This document shows positions 26,237 to 35,944 of a stretch of DNA of 64,000 nucleotides, piece after piece; within the stretch, counting starts at the first letter, position 1; each line of letters starts with the position of its first letter. The position numbers and the translations under genes were made by a program. The stretch comes from Thalassovita mangrovi (GTDB taxonomy: Bacteria > Pseudomonadota > Alphaproteobacteria > Rhodobacterales > Rhodobacteraceae), in assembly GCF_009857745.1 (NCBI RefSeq), contig NZ_WWEN01000002.1, forward strand, positions 744,001-808,000, read 5' to 3'. The notes below the pieces were generated by a model. That model was not told where the DNA came from and did not search any database. It saw only the letters and a program-made list of their open reading frames with translations.

Positions 26237-26773
26237 ATGCGTTTCCTGCCCCTGATACTGGGCCTTGCCGGGGCCCCGGCCCTGCTTGCGGGATGCGATA
26301 ATGCCGCGCCGGTGCCCGGCCTGCCCGCAGAACCGCAGGTCACGCGACAGATGGACAGCGCCCCGCCGGGGGCCGCGCCCGGTACCTGCTGGGGCAAGCA
26401 CGTGGTGCCCGCGATCTATGAAACGGTGACCGAACAGGTGATGCTGCAACCGGCCGAGGTGCTGGCCGACGGCACCGTCACCCAACCCGCGATCTACAAG
26501 ACCGAAACCCGTCAGGGCATCGTGCGCGAACGCAAGGAAACCTGGTTCGAGATGCCCTGCGACACGGTGCTGACGCCGGAATTCGTGGCCTCGCTGCAGC
26601 GGGCGCTGCAGGCGCGCGGGCTCTATCACGGCACGCCCAACGGCGAAATGGATGCCCGCACCCATGCCGCCATCCGGCGCTATCAGAAACCGCAGGGGCT
26701 GGATTCCGGGCTGCTGTCGATCGCCGCGGCGCGCAAGCTGGGGCTGATCGCGGTGGCCAACCCGAACGGCTGA
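26237..26773 (+). CDS. Peptidoglycan-binding lipoprotein
   Basis: The 178-residue protein has a lipoprotein signal (MRFLPLILGLAGAPALLAGC) with lipobox LAGC and Cys20. A Pro-rich linker leads to a domain with the repeated pattern PAIYETVTEQVMLQPAEV / PAIYKTETRQGIVRER and then a PG_binding_1 domain (FVASLQRALQARGLYHGTPNGEMDARTHAAIRRYQ, about residues 118-165). It should be anchored in a membrane and touch the cell wall. The ATG at 26237 is chosen; the frame is open from 26114. Confidence 0.87.
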   Translation: MRFLPLILGLAGAPALLAGCDNAAPVPGLPAEPQVTRQMDSAPPGAAPGTCWGKHVVPAIYETVTEQVMLQPAEVLADGTVTQPAIYKTETRQGIVRERKETWFEMPCDTVLTPEFVASLQRALQARGLYHGTPNGEMDARTHAAIRRYQKPQGLDSGLLSIAAARKLGLIAVANPNG

Positions 26774-26816
26774 ACGCCGCCCATCCCAGCCCGACGCATC
26801 CCCGAGACCGCAAAAG

Positions 26817-26843
26817 AAAAGGCCGCCCTGAAGGCGGCCTTTC
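26817..26843. terminator. Intrinsic terminator between lipoprotein gene and degP
   Basis: AAAAGGCCGCC and GGCGGCCTTT pair around CTGAA, with A and T runs on the two sides. It lies between convergent genes and can act on both strands. Confidence 0.85.
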
Positions 26844-26870
26844 CCATTTCGTTGCGTGAGCGGTTTGGTC

Positions 26871-28331
26871 TTAGTTTTCCTCGACCGACAGGGCCACGAA
26901 GCGCGGCTCACCGGCGCGGCGCACCAGCAGCAGCAGCGACTTGCGGCCTGCCTCGCGGGCCTCGTCGATCCGGTCCTGCAGGTCCGTGGCGGTGCTCAGC
27001 TTCTGCTGACCGGCCTCGGTGATCACGTCGCCGGCGCGCAGGCCCTTTTCATAGGCTTCGGTGGTTTCGTCGACATCCATCACCACCAGCCCCTTGGTGC
27101 TGTCCTTGAGCTTCAGCTCCTCGCGTAGCTGATCGGTCACCGGGCTCAGCGTCAGGCCCAGCATCTCGGTCGGCGCATCGGGGGTGACCTCTTCGCTCGG
27201 TTGCGCGGCCGGGATCGCCTCGGCCTCTTCGCGGCGGCCCAGGGTGACCTTCAGCGTCACGGTCTTGCCGTCACGGAACACGGTGACGCGCACCGCCTTG
27301 CCGACCTCGGTATTGCCGACCTTGCGCACCAGCGAGCGGGTGTCGACCACGTCGGTGCCGTCGAAGTTGACGATCACGTCGCCCTGCAGGATGCCGGCAT
27401 CCTTGGCCGGGCCGTCGGGCACGTCGGTGACCAGCGCGCCGCTGGTTTTCTCAAGACCCATAGCCTCGGCCATGTCGCCGGTCATGTCCTGGATACGCAC
27501 GCCCAGCCAGCCGCGGCGGGTTTCGCCGAATTCCTTCAGCTGGCCGACCACGTTCTTGACCACGTTCGACGCCATCGAGAAACCGATGCCGATCGAACCG
27601 CCATTGGGGCTGAGGATCGCGGTGTTCACGCCGATCACTTCGCCATCCATGTTGAACAGCGGCCCGCCCGAGTTGCCCCGGTTGATCGCCGCGTCGGTCT
27701 GGATGTAATCGTCATAGCTGCCCGACAGCGCCCGGTTGCGCGCCGACACGATACCGGCGGAAACCGAGAAGCCCTGGCCCAGCGGGTTGCCCATCGCCAT
27801 CACCCAGTCGCCGACGCGCGCGGTGTCGCTGTCGCCGAAGCTGACATAAGGCAGCGGCTTGTCCGCCTCGACCTTCAGCAGCGCGATATCGGTGTTCGGA
27901 TCGGTGCCCACCACGGTGGCTTCCAATTCGTCGCCGCCGAAGAATTCGATCACGATCTCGTCGGCGCTCTCGATGACGTGGTTATTGGTGACGATGTAAC
28001 CGTCCTCGGAGATCACGAAGCCCGATCCAAGCGCCGAGGACCGGCGCGGCCGATCGCCGTTGTTGCGATCCTGGAATTCGCGGAAGAAATCCTCGAACGG
28101 GCTGCCTTCGGGGACGATCGGGTTGGGGCCCTGGCTGCCCGCGACGACGGTCGATGTGGTGATATTGACCACCGCATCGCTGATTTGGCTGGCCAGATCG
28201 GCAAGGCTGTCAGGCCGCGCCGCGGCCTGCAGCGTCTGCGCCATCACCAGCACGGTGGCCACCAGGCCAAGCACGAAGGCCTTGAACGTGCCGGTATTCG
28301 GTCGGGGGATTGAAACGACTGGACTGTTCAC
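26871..28331 (-). CDS. degP: Periplasmic serine endoprotease of the Do/HtrA family
   Basis: The 486-residue protein has an N-terminal membrane/signal segment (residues about 17-37), then a trypsin-like domain with the complete triad: His118 in TNNHVIES, Asp148 in NTDIALLKV, Ser221 in GNSGGPLFN. Two PDZ domains follow (about residues 280-375 and 395-480). It degrades or refolds damaged envelope proteins. The start is a GTG at 28331 with GGAGTAACGGGA upstream. It is the last gene of the leftward hflK-hflC-DUF2065-degP run. Confidence 0.95.
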   Translation of the reverse strand: MNSPVVSIPRPNTGTFKAFVLGLVATVLVMAQTLQAAARPDSLADLASQISDAVVNITTSTVVAGSQGPNPIVPEGSPFEDFFREFQDRNNGDRPRRSSALGSGFVISEDGYIVTNNHVIESADEIVIEFFGGDELEATVVGTDPNTDIALLKVEADKPLPYVSFGDSDTARVGDWVMAMGNPLGQGFSVSAGIVSARNRALSGSYDDYIQTDAAINRGNSGGPLFNMDGEVIGVNTAILSPNGGSIGIGFSMASNVVKNVVGQLKEFGETRRGWLGVRIQDMTGDMAEAMGLEKTSGALVTDVPDGPAKDAGILQGDVIVNFDGTDVVDTRSLVRKVGNTEVGKAVRVTVFRDGKTVTLKVTLGRREEAEAIPAAQPSEEVTPDAPTEMLGLTLSPVTDQLREELKLKDSTKGLVVMDVDETTEAYEKGLRAGDVITEAGQQKLSTATDLQDRIDEAREAGRKSLLLLVRRAGEPRFVALSVEEN

Positions 28332-28444
28332 TCCCGTTACTCCTCTATTCTGAGTGATGCCGCCACCATTCCCGCTGGCGCGGCGATGTGCAACTCAATC
28401 CGGCTCTCTGTGCCTCAATAGCGCGTGAAGACCCGGTGAGCCGT

Positions 28445-28496
28445 TGGGGGCGCTGCCCCCAAACCCCCGAGGTATTTCGGCCAAGATGAAGAGGCA
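28445..28496. repeat. GC-rich hairpin plus GTATTT tail, intergenic repeat copy 2
   Basis: TGGGGGCGCTGCCCCCA is a perfect hairpin, followed by CCCCCGAGGTATTTCGG and CCAAGATGAAGAGG. It shares the order hairpin - C5 - GTATTT - CCAAGA-GAA with the copy at 21304-21366. It sits in the 253-base gap between DUF2065 and degP. Confidence 0.5.
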
Positions 28497-28584
28497 GGCA
28501 AGACGGCGGGGCGGAGCCGCCCGGTTTTAAGACAGTCTAGCGCAGAACCGCGCCGGTGCCGAGTCGTGTTTGCCAAAGGACCGG

Positions 28585-28779
28585 TCACGCGCCGAGCGAT
28601 TTGGCGATCCAGACCAGCAGCAGGCCGATGGCCATCGCCGCCATGCCGACGGTGCGCAGGGTGGTTTCGGGCAGTTGCCGCAGCGCCTGCAGAAGCTGTT
28701 CCACAAGCGAAGGGGCCAGCGCATAGGCCAGCCCCTCCACAATCAGCACCAGCCCGAGGGCCAGAAGCGCGGTCGCCAT
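28585..28779 (-). CDS. DUF2065 family small membrane protein
   Basis: The 64-residue protein has two hydrophobic helices (ALLALGLVLIVEGLAYALAP and VGMAAMAIGLLLVWIA) separated by a short polar loop, the shape of DUF2065 (YjeT) proteins, which accompany hflKC in many proteobacteria. Its ATG shares a base with the hflC stop (TGATG). A GTG one codon upstream is an alternative start. Role unknown but context suggests the HflKC-FtsH complex. Confidence 0.88.
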   Translation of the reverse strand: MATALLALGLVLIVEGLAYALAPSLVEQLLQALRQLPETTLRTVGMAAMAIGLLLVWIAKSLGA

Positions 28780-29657
28780 CACTGCGCCAACCGGTCCGAC
28801 TTCAGGTAGTCGAAGAATTCGCTGTCCGGCGTCATCACCATCGACGAATTCGACCCCTGCAGCGCTTTCTCATAGGCCTGCAGCGAGCGGTAGAAGGCGA
28901 AGAATTCCGGGTCCGCGCCGAAGGCTTCGGCGAAGATCGCGTTACGCTCCGCATCGGCCTCACCGCGGATCACCTGCGCTTCGCGCTCGGCTTCCGACAG
29001 GGTTTCGACCACGGTCCGGTCGGCCAGCGCGCGCACCCGCTGCGCCGCTTCGTTACCGCGGGCGATCTCGTCGGCCGCTTCGCGTTCGCGTTCCGCCCGC
29101 ATCCGGGCGAAGGTGGCGTTGAGGTTCTGTTCCGGCAGGTTGGTCTGCTTCAGACGCACGTCGACCACGTCGATCCCCAGCGAGCGCGCGCTGTTGCGGG
29201 CCTGATCGCGAATCCGCTGCATCAGAATCCGGCGGTCTTCCGACAGGATCGTGTCCGAGGTGACCTGATCGGCGCCCAGAACTTCGCGGATCTGCGCGTT
29301 GAGGATCGAGCTCAGGCGATCCTCGGCCAACCGCACGCCGCCGACGCCGACGGCCTGACGGAACCGCACCACGTCGCTGATGCGGTAGCGCGCGAAGGCG
29401 TCGACCACCAGGCGGCGGTCATCGGACGGGGTCACCTCGATGGTTTCGGTATCGAGCGACAGGATACGGTCGTCGTATTTGACCACTTCCTGGATCAGCG
29501 GCACCTTGAAGCTGAGACCGGGTTCTTCCTTCACGGCCTTGATCTGGCCGAATTGCAGCACCAATGCCTTTTCGCGTTCGTCCACGACGAAGACCGAGGA
29601 CAGCACGCCGATCAGGGCGATCACCAGGGCCGGGATAAGAATGGCTGTTTTACGCAT
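28779..29657 (-). CDS. hflC: Protease modulator HflC
   Basis: The 292-residue SPFH/band-7 protein has a single N-terminal membrane anchor (residues about 5-24), then the band-7 domain (FVVDEREKALVLQFGQIK, VVDAFARYRISD) and a coiled-coil C-terminal half (REREAADEIARGNEAAQRVRA pattern). HflC pairs with HflK to form a periplasm-facing cage around FtsH. Three bases separate it from hflK. Confidence 0.96.
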   Translation of the reverse strand: MRKTAILIPALVIALIGVLSSVFVVDEREKALVLQFGQIKAVKEEPGLSFKVPLIQEVVKYDDRILSLDTETIEVTPSDDRRLVVDAFARYRISDVVRFRQAVGVGGVRLAEDRLSSILNAQIREVLGADQVTSDTILSEDRRILMQRIRDQARNSARSLGIDVVDVRLKQTNLPEQNLNATFARMRAEREREAADEIARGNEAAQRVRALADRTVVETLSEAEREAQVIRGEADAERNAIFAEAFGADPEFFAFYRSLQAYEKALQGSNSSMVMTPDSEFFDYLKSDRLAQ

Positions 29658-29660
29658 CGC

Positions 29661-30815
29661 TTATTTCCCCTCATCCGTCGTCGGTCGGCGCAGTTCGTTC
29701 AGCGGCAGGTAGGGCACCACGCCCTGGCCGCCCCCGGCACCGGTCAGGGCGCCGTCGAGGATGGTCTTGTCGACGCTGCCCAGCACCTTTTCCATGGTTT
29801 CCAGATACAGACGCTTGCGGGTCACGTCCGGCGCCTTGTCGTATTCCGCGCGCACGGCGCTGAAGCGGCTGGCCTCACCCAAGGCGTCGTTGACGACCTG
29901 GGCGCGATAGGCCTCGGCCTCTTCCTGCGTCTGCGCCGCCTTACCGCGGGCCTCGGCGAGCACCCGGTTGGCATAGGCATCGGCTTGGCGCTGCAGCCGG
30001 TCGCGTTCCTGTTCGGCGGCCTGCACTTCGCGGAAGCTGTCGATCACCTCGCGCGGCGGGTCGGCCTTTTCGAGGTTCACCCGCACGATGTTGATGCCGC
30101 TTTCGTATTCGTCGAGCGTCGCCTGGATGTTTTCCTTCACGCTGTCGGCGATGATGCCGCGGTCGCGGTTCAGGATCGGCGCCAGGTTCGACGCGGCGAT
30201 GATTTCACGCATCACCGATTCCGATACCGCCTGAACGGTCAGGCGCGGATCGGCGATGTTGAACAGCAGCTTGGAGGGATCGTTGATGTTCCACACCACC
30301 TGGAAGTCGATATCGACGATATTGGCATCGGTGGTCAGCATCAGCCCGGCATCCTGCCCGCCGCGCGACAGGCCGATATTTTCGGTCCGTTCCGAGGTCA
30401 CGTTGACCACTTCAGCCGACACGATCGGCCAGGGGGCAAAGTTCAGACCCGGGTTGCCGGTCTTGTAATATTCACCCAGCAGCAGTTCGACCGACTGTTC
30501 TTCGGGCTTCACGGTGTAGAAGCTGGAAAAGGCCCACAGACCGACCGCCACCAGAACGCCCAGTCCGATCGTGCCCTTGTTGAAGCCCAGGCCGCCCGGG
30601 CCGCCAACGCCGCCGGTACCCCGGCCGCCGCCCGCACCGCCGCGGCCGCCCATCAGGACGCGCAGCTGTTCCTGGCCCTTCTTCATCAGTTCGTCGATTT
30701 CGGGAATTTGCGGCCCGTCATCCTGGGGACGGCGCCCGCCCCCGTTGTTGCGACGGTCGTCGTCGCCCCTGTTTCCTCCGCCGCCGCCCCACGGGCCGCC
30801 CGAATTGCCTGCCAT
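29661..30815 (-). CDS. hflK: FtsH protease modulator HflK
   Basis: The 384-residue protein has the typical Gly/Asn-rich cytoplasmic N-terminus (GGPWGGGGGNRG) and a second Gly-rich stretch (MGGRGGAGGGRG), one membrane helix (about residues 82-102), the SPFH domain (FYTVKPEEQSVELLLGEY, DFQVVWNINDPS) and a coiled coil (ERDRLQRQADAYANRVLAEA). It acts with HflC on FtsH. It heads the hflKC-DUF2065-degP group; gor lies upstream on the same strand. Confidence 0.96.
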   Translation of the reverse strand: MAGNSGGPWGGGGGNRGDDDRRNNGGGRRPQDDGPQIPEIDELMKKGQEQLRVLMGGRGGAGGGRGTGGVGGPGGLGFNKGTIGLGVLVAVGLWAFSSFYTVKPEEQSVELLLGEYYKTGNPGLNFAPWPIVSAEVVNVTSERTENIGLSRGGQDAGLMLTTDANIVDIDFQVVWNINDPSKLLFNIADPRLTVQAVSESVMREIIAASNLAPILNRDRGIIADSVKENIQATLDEYESGINIVRVNLEKADPPREVIDSFREVQAAEQERDRLQRQADAYANRVLAEARGKAAQTQEEAEAYRAQVVNDALGEASRFSAVRAEYDKAPDVTRKRLYLETMEKVLGSVDKTILDGALTGAGGGQGVVPYLPLNELRRPTTDEGK

Positions 30816-30906
30816 TGGCTTATGATCCTTTTCTTTCTGCGCCCGTTGCCGGGTCAGTTCACGTGGTCGTGTACCAACCTGTGCAATCGGGCGGGAATTT
30901 CAAGCT

Positions 30907-32268
30907 TTATACCGTACGAACCGGCGCTTTCATGGTGACAATTTCTTCCGACATTGTCGGGTGAACCGCCACGGTCCGGTCGAAATCTTCCTTGGTCGCG
31001 CCCATTTTGACCGCGATCCCGGCCAGCTGGATCATCTCGCCCGCGCCGGGCGCGACGATATGACAGCCCAGCACCTTGCGGGTCTCGGCGCTCACGATCA
31101 GCTTCATCAGTACCCGCGCCTCGCTGCCCGCGAACAGGCTGCGCATCGGCCGGAAGGAGGAGCAATAGACCTCGATCGGGCCCTTGTCGCGCGCCTCTTC
31201 CTCGCTCATCCCCACGGTGCCCATTTCCGGCTGGGTGAAGATGGCGGTCGGGATCAGGTCGTGATCGACCGGGGTCGGGTTGCCCTTGAACACGGTTTCG
31301 ACGAAAGCCATGCCTTCGCGGATCGCCACGGGGGTCAGGTTGACCCGGTCGGTGACGTCACCGATGGCATAGATCGAGGGCACGGCGGTCTGGCTGTACT
31401 CATCTACCTCGACCTTGCCGTTGCGGCCGAGCTTCACGCCCGCCTCTTCCAGCCCCATATCGTCGGTATTGGGCACCCGGCCGGTGGCGAACATCACCTG
31501 GTCGAACAGCTTTTCGTCGCCATTGGTCGCCTTAACCCGGATAGCGCCCGAAGCGTCGCGTTCCATCGACAGGATATTGGTGCCCAGGTGCAGGTTGATG
31601 CCGCTCTGGATCATCTCGTCGGATACCAGCCCGCGCGCTTCGTCATCGAAGCCGCGCAGGATCTGCGCGCCGCGGTAATATTGCGTGACCTCGACACCCA
31701 GCCCGTTCAGCACACCGGCGAATTCGCAGGCGATATAGCCGCCGCCGACGATCAGGATCGATCCGGGCAGCTTATCGAGGTGGAAGATGTCGTTCGAGGT
31801 GATGCCCAGCTCCTCGCCCGGGATGCCAGGCTTGATCGGGCGGCCGCCCATCGCCAGCAAGATATGCTTGGCGGTCTTGCGTTCACCGGTGGAAAGCTCG
31901 ACCGTATGCGCATCGACGACCTTGGCGCGCGCGTCGAAGCTTTCGACGCCCGACCCGGCCAGCAGCTTGCGATAGATGCCTTCCAGCCGGTCCAGTTCCG
32001 CGTGCAGCTTGCCCTTGAAGCTGTCCCAATTGAAGGTGCCGGTGGGCATGTCCCAGCCATAGGCCCGCGCCTCTTCGGCAAGCCCTGGGAATTCCGAGGC
32101 GAAGACCATCAGCTTCTTGGGCACGCAGCCCCGGATCACGCAGGTGCCGCCATAGCGGTCTTCCTCGGCCAGGGCCACCTTGGCGCCGGTTTCGCCCGCC
32201 GCCACCCGGGCCGCGCGCACGCCGCCCGATCCACCGCCGATCACGAAGAGGTCATAGTCGAAACTCAT
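30907..32268 (-). CDS. gor: Glutathione-disulfide reductase
   Basis: The 453-residue flavoprotein has the FAD Rossmann motif (DLFVIGGGSGGVRAAR), the redox-active disulfide CVIRGCVPKK (Cys about 42 and 47), the NAD(P)H motif SILIVGGGYIACEFAG, YAIGDVTDRVNLTPVA and the C-terminal dimer motif with the catalytic His in TVAVHPTMSEE. It regenerates GSH for redox balance. rpiA lies upstream on the same strand after a 218-base gap. Confidence 0.96.
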   Translation of the reverse strand: MSFDYDLFVIGGGSGGVRAARVAAGETGAKVALAEEDRYGGTCVIRGCVPKKLMVFASEFPGLAEEARAYGWDMPTGTFNWDSFKGKLHAELDRLEGIYRKLLAGSGVESFDARAKVVDAHTVELSTGERKTAKHILLAMGGRPIKPGIPGEELGITSNDIFHLDKLPGSILIVGGGYIACEFAGVLNGLGVEVTQYYRGAQILRGFDDEARGLVSDEMIQSGINLHLGTNILSMERDASGAIRVKATNGDEKLFDQVMFATGRVPNTDDMGLEEAGVKLGRNGKVEVDEYSQTAVPSIYAIGDVTDRVNLTPVAIREGMAFVETVFKGNPTPVDHDLIPTAIFTQPEMGTVGMSEEEARDKGPIEVYCSSFRPMRSLFAGSEARVLMKLIVSAETRKVLGCHIVAPGAGEMIQLAGIAVKMGATKEDFDRTVAVHPTMSEEIVTMKAPVRTV

Positions 32269-32396
32269 GGGAAGCTATCTTTCGTTCTGAAGACTTCGGT
32301 TGCGACCACATCTATGTCGTCGGCGGAAAAGTTCCAACCCGCAACCCACAGCTATTTGACCACCGCTTGGGTTGAGGGGGTACGGCAAAGCGAGAA

Positions 32397-32436
32397 GCCG
32401 GGCCAGCGCCAGTTCGCGGGGTAGCGCTGACCCGGC
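32397..32436. other. Imperfect inverted repeat between gor and rpiA
   Basis: GCCGGG-c-CAGCGC (32397-32409) pairs with GCGCTG-a-CCCGGC (32424-32436), giving 12 bp of stem with one internal mismatch and a 14-base loop. It lies downstream of rpiA on the minus strand but lacks a T run. It could be a Rho-assisted terminator, an RNA-stability structure or a repeat copy. Confidence 0.5.
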
Positions 32437-32486
32437 GGCCTTCGGCCTTGTTCCGGGCTTAAGCTTCTTCAGTTAGGAATGCGGGC

Positions 32487-33275
32487 TCAGTCGCTCAGAT
32501 CGGTGAACAGGTTGTCGCTGTCGACGAATTCCAGCTTATCCTCTTCCACCGAGTCGTCATTGATGTCGCGCACCTGCACCCGGCCGTCGCCGTAGCCCAC
32601 GATCACCGTGTCGCAGATATCGATGAACAGCCCGTTTTCCACCACGCCGGGGATCTGGTTCAGCACCATCGCCAATTGGCGCGGGTTGCCGATCCGGTTC
32701 AGGTGCAAATCGATGATGTGATTGCCCTCGTCGGTGAAGAACGGCGTGTCGCCGTTCATCCGCAGGGTCGATGTCTGGCCCAGCACATCCATGCTGTCGA
32801 GCATTTCCTCGACCAGCGCCTTGGTGGTCTGCCAGCCGAACGGGATCACTTCGACCGGCAGCGGGAAGGCGCCCAGGGTTTCGACTTCCTTGCTGACGTC
32901 GGAAATCACGATCATCCGGTCGCTGGCCGTGGCCACGATCTTTTCCTGCAGCAACGCGCCGCCGCCGCCCTTGATCAGGTTGAAGTCGGCGTCGAATTCA
33001 TCCGCCCCGTCGATGGTGACATCGAGCCAGCGCGCCTCGTCCAGGCTGATCACTTCGATGCCGCATTCGCGGGCCAGCGCCGCGGTGCGGGTCGAGGTCG
33101 GAACGCCGCGGATCTTCAACCCGTCGTCGCGCACCATTTCGCCCAGGCATCGCACCATCCAGGCGGCGGTCGACCCGGTCCCCAGACCGACGCGCATCCC
33201 GTCTTCCACGAATTCCACCGATTTCTTGGCGGCGACGAATTTGGCCTTGTCGATGGGCGACAGTTCTCCGGTCAT
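32487..33275 (-). CDS. rpiA: Ribose-5-phosphate isomerase A
   Basis: The 262-residue enzyme interconverts ribose 5-phosphate and ribulose 5-phosphate. Diagnostic motifs are GLGTGSTAAWMV, the catalytic DVTIDGADEFD, LIKGGGGALLQEKIVA and VEVIPFGW. GGAG lies eight bases before the ATG at 33275. The open frame continues upstream to 33368 without family similarity. It has a slightly long acidic C-terminus (DDSVEEDKLEFVDSDNLF). Confidence 0.96.
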   Translation of the reverse strand: MTGELSPIDKAKFVAAKKSVEFVEDGMRVGLGTGSTAAWMVRCLGEMVRDDGLKIRGVPTSTRTAALARECGIEVISLDEARWLDVTIDGADEFDADFNLIKGGGGALLQEKIVATASDRMIVISDVSKEVETLGAFPLPVEVIPFGWQTTKALVEEMLDSMDVLGQTSTLRMNGDTPFFTDEGNHIIDLHLNRIGNPRQLAMVLNQIPGVVENGLFIDICDTVIVGYGDGRVQVRDINDDSVEEDKLEFVDSDNLFTDLSD

Positions 33276-33515
33276 GGCGGCGACTCCATTGGTTTTTCCG
33301 CAGCTTATAGGAAAGATGCCTCTCAGGCGCGAGAGACAATGACGGAATTTGCGCCTTTCGAGGTGCAAAGGCCGCTTTTTCGGTCACCTTCCCCGCCCCT
33401 GTCCCTCCCCTGCACTGCGCGAATATGTCCGGAATTGTCGCTTTCCGGCGTTGCCGCCCGCGCACCGGGCTGTAGGGTGGCCCGAAACGCAACCGTCATC
33501 CAAAGGCCCCTGTAC

Positions 33516-34889
33516 ATGTTCCTGTCGGTATTCGAGATGTTCAAGATCGGGGTCGGCCCGTCCTCGTCGCACACGATGGGGCCGATGGTCGCCGCGTCGC
33601 GGTTCCTGTCGATGATGCGCGCCTCGCCCTTCGATTTCCACGGATTGCGCGCGTCGTTGCACGGGTCGCTGGCCTTCACCGGCGTGGGCCATGCCACGGA
33701 CCGGGCCACCGTTCTGGGGCTGGCCGGGTTCGAACCGCAAAGCTATGATCATGACAAGGCCGAGGCCGCGCTGGACGACATCCACCGCAGCAAAACGGTG
33801 ACGCCGCCAGACCTGCCGACACTGGCCTTCGACCCCGAAGCCGATCTCGTCTTCGATTACGGCCCGCCCCTGCCCGGCCATGCCAACGGCATGGTGCTGA
33901 TGGCCACCGACGCGCAGGGCGACGTGATCCTGCAAGAGGTATTCTATTCCATCGGCGGCGGCTTCGTGATGACCGAAGCCGAACTGGCCGCGGGAAAGAA
34001 CACAGACGAAGGCGCCCCGGTGCCCTTCCCGTTCAAGACGGCGGTCGAAATGCTGGAAATGGCAAAGACATCGGGCAAGACCATCGCCCAGATGAAGACC
34101 GCAAACGAGGTATCGCGCTGCGGTCAGACAAACCTCAAGACCGGGCTGACCCGGATCTGGGAGGTGATGAACGGCTGCATCGAACGCGGGATGGAGAGCG
34201 AAGGCATCCTGCCCGGCGGGTTGCAGGTGAAGCGGCGGGCGAAATGCATCCACGAGGCATTGCTGGCCGAACGCGGCATGAACCTGACCGCGCCGCATGT
34301 GATCAACGACTGGATCAGCATGTACGCGATGGCGGTGAACGAAGAAAACGCCGCCGGCGGGCAGGTCGTCACCGCCCCCACCAACGGCGCGGCGGGGGTG
34401 CTGCCTGCCGTGATCCGCTACTGGCTCGACCATGTGCCGGGGGCCAGCCTGTCGCGGATCGACGAATTCCTGCTGACGGCGGCCGCCATTGGCGGTCTGA
34501 TCAAGCACAACGCCTCGATCTCAGGCGCCGAAGCGGGCTGCCAGGCCGAGGTCGGCAGCGCCGCCGCGATGGCCGCCGCCGGGATGTGCGCCGTAATGGG
34601 CGGCACGCCCGAGCAGATCGAAAACGCCGCCGAGATCGCTTTGGAACACCACCTCGGAATGACCTGCGACCCGGTCAAGGGGCTGGTGCAGGTGCCCTGC
34701 ATCGAACGCAACGGGTTGGGCGCGATCAAGGCGGTCAGCGCCGCGTCGCTGGCCTTGCGCGGGACCGGGGATCATTTCGTGCCTCTGGATGCGGCGATCG
34801 AGACCATGCGCCAGACCGGGCGCGACATGCACGAGCATTACAAGGAAACCTCGCTTGGCGGGCTGGCGGTGAATATTCCGAATTGCTGA
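33516..34889 (+). CDS. sdaA: L-serine ammonia-lyase (single-chain, Fe-S)
   Basis: The 457-residue enzyme deaminates serine to pyruvate. It begins [20 protein letters not shown], the substrate-binding opening of the family, followed by [15 protein letters not shown]. The C-terminal catalytic domain has [17 protein letters not shown], the cluster cysteines in [23 protein letters not shown] and [12 protein letters not shown]. The alpha and beta domains are fused, as in Gram-negative SdaA. It is divergent from rpiA; the 240-base gap holds no gene. Confidence 0.95.
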   Translation: MFLSVFEMFKIGVGPSSSHTMGPMVAASRFLSMMRASPFDFHGLRASLHGSLAFTGVGHATDRATVLGLAGFEPQSYDHDKAEAALDDIHRSKTVTPPDLPTLAFDPEADLVFDYGPPLPGHANGMVLMATDAQGDVILQEVFYSIGGGFVMTEAELAAGKNTDEGAPVPFPFKTAVEMLEMAKTSGKTIAQMKTANEVSRCGQTNLKTGLTRIWEVMNGCIERGMESEGILPGGLQVKRRAKCIHEALLAERGMNLTAPHVINDWISMYAMAVNEENAAGGQVVTAPTNGAAGVLPAVIRYWLDHVPGASLSRIDEFLLTAAAIGGLIKHNASISGAEAGCQAEVGSAAAMAAAGMCAVMGGTPEQIENAAEIALEHHLGMTCDPVKGLVQVPCIERNGLGAIKAVSAASLALRGTGDHFVPLDAAIETMRQTGRDMHEHYKETSLGGLAVNIPNC

Positions 34890-34960
34890 CCGGCGCGACC
34901 CGACGTCAATCAGCACCTTCCAGGATTGCCCCCACCCCGTCGCCTTCCTAACCTGCGCCC

Positions 34961-35944
34961 ATGACGCAGGATCGCCCCCTTCTCGGTATCGCCTTGATGC
35001 TTGCCTTTTCCGCCATGGCGCCGTTTGCCGACGCCATCGCGAAGATATTGGGCCAGACCCTGCCGATCAGCCTTATCGTGCTGTTCCGTTTCGTGGCGCA
35101 GTTGGCGATCCTGCTGCCGGTGGTGATGCTGACCCGCCGCACCTGGTCCTTCACCCCGCGGGTGCTGCGCCTGTCGCTGATCCGCACGGTCCTGCATATC
35201 CTCGGCATCGGGCTGATGGTGGCCGCGCTGCGCGTTCTGCCGCTGGCCGATGCCATCGCCATCGCCTTCGTGCTGCCCTTCCTGATGCTGCTGCTGGGCA
35301 AGGTCTTCCTGAACGAAGAAGTCGGCCCGCGCCGCCTGGCCGCCTGCGCGGTGGGGTTTGCGGGCACGCTGCTGATCGTGCAGCCCAGCTTCCAGCAAGT
35401 CGGCTGGCAGGCGCTGCTGCCGCTGGCCGTGGCGGTCAACTTCGCCTTTTTCATCCTGGTCACCCGCTCGGTGTCGAAGGAAATCGACCCGATGGCGCTG
35501 CAGGTCGTGTCGGGCGGCATGGCGGTGGTGATCCTGCTGCCACTGCTGGGGGGCTATTACCTGTGGGCCGGGCAGGACAGCATGCCCGCCGCGCCGAACC
35601 TGACCGAATGGGCGCTGCTGGCGCTTATGGGGGTGATCGGGACGGTGGCGCATCTGCTGATGACCTGGTCGCTGCGCTATGCGCCCTCGACCACGCTGGC
35701 GCCGATCCAATATGTCGAATTGCCGATGACCACCTTCGTCGGCTGGCTGATCTTTTCCGACCTGCCCAACGGGTTGGCCGCGCTTGGCATCACGATTTCG
35801 GTCAGCGCCGGGATCTATATCATCCTGCGCGAGCGGGCCATGCTGGCGCCTGCGAAAGCGCCCGTGCCGCCGGCTCCAGCTCTGTCAGCGGCAGCATCAT
35901 CAGCATCGCGGGCGCGTCGAACCACAGATGCAGCGGGCCGCTGA
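34961..35944 (+). CDS. EamA/DMT-superfamily transporter with extended C-terminal tail
   Basis: The 327-residue protein has ten hydrophobic segments in two EamA repeats (LSLIRTVLHILGIGLMVAAL, ALPLADAIAIAFVLPFLM, MTWSLRYAPSTTLAPIQY). The expected end of such proteins is near IYIILRERA (about residue 289). Here an Ala/Pro/Ser/Arg-rich tail of about 35 residues continues through the convergent thiamine diphosphokinase gene, giving a 125-base overlap. The tail is likely a by-product of an absent or mutated stop. Substrate unknown. Confidence 0.88.
   Translation: MTQDRPLLGIALMLAFSAMAPFADAIAKILGQTLPISLIVLFRFVAQLAILLPVVMLTRRTWSFTPRVLRLSLIRTVLHILGIGLMVAALRVLPLADAIAIAFVLPFLMLLLGKVFLNEEVGPRRLAACAVGFAGTLLIVQPSFQQVGWQALLPLAVAVNFAFFILVTRSVSKEIDPMALQVVSGGMAVVILLPLLGGYYLWAGQDSMPAAPNLTEWALLALMGVIGTVAHLLMTWSLRYAPSTTLAPIQYVELPMTTFVGWLIFSDLPNGLAALGITISVSAGIYIILRERAMLAPAKAPVPPAPALSAAASSASRARRTTDAAGR

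Noticed and set aside
32397-32436. Possible tRNA or small RNA in the gor-rpiA gap
   Set aside because: A single hairpin without cloverleaf arms, anticodon loop or clear promoter. Listed only as an inverted repeat.
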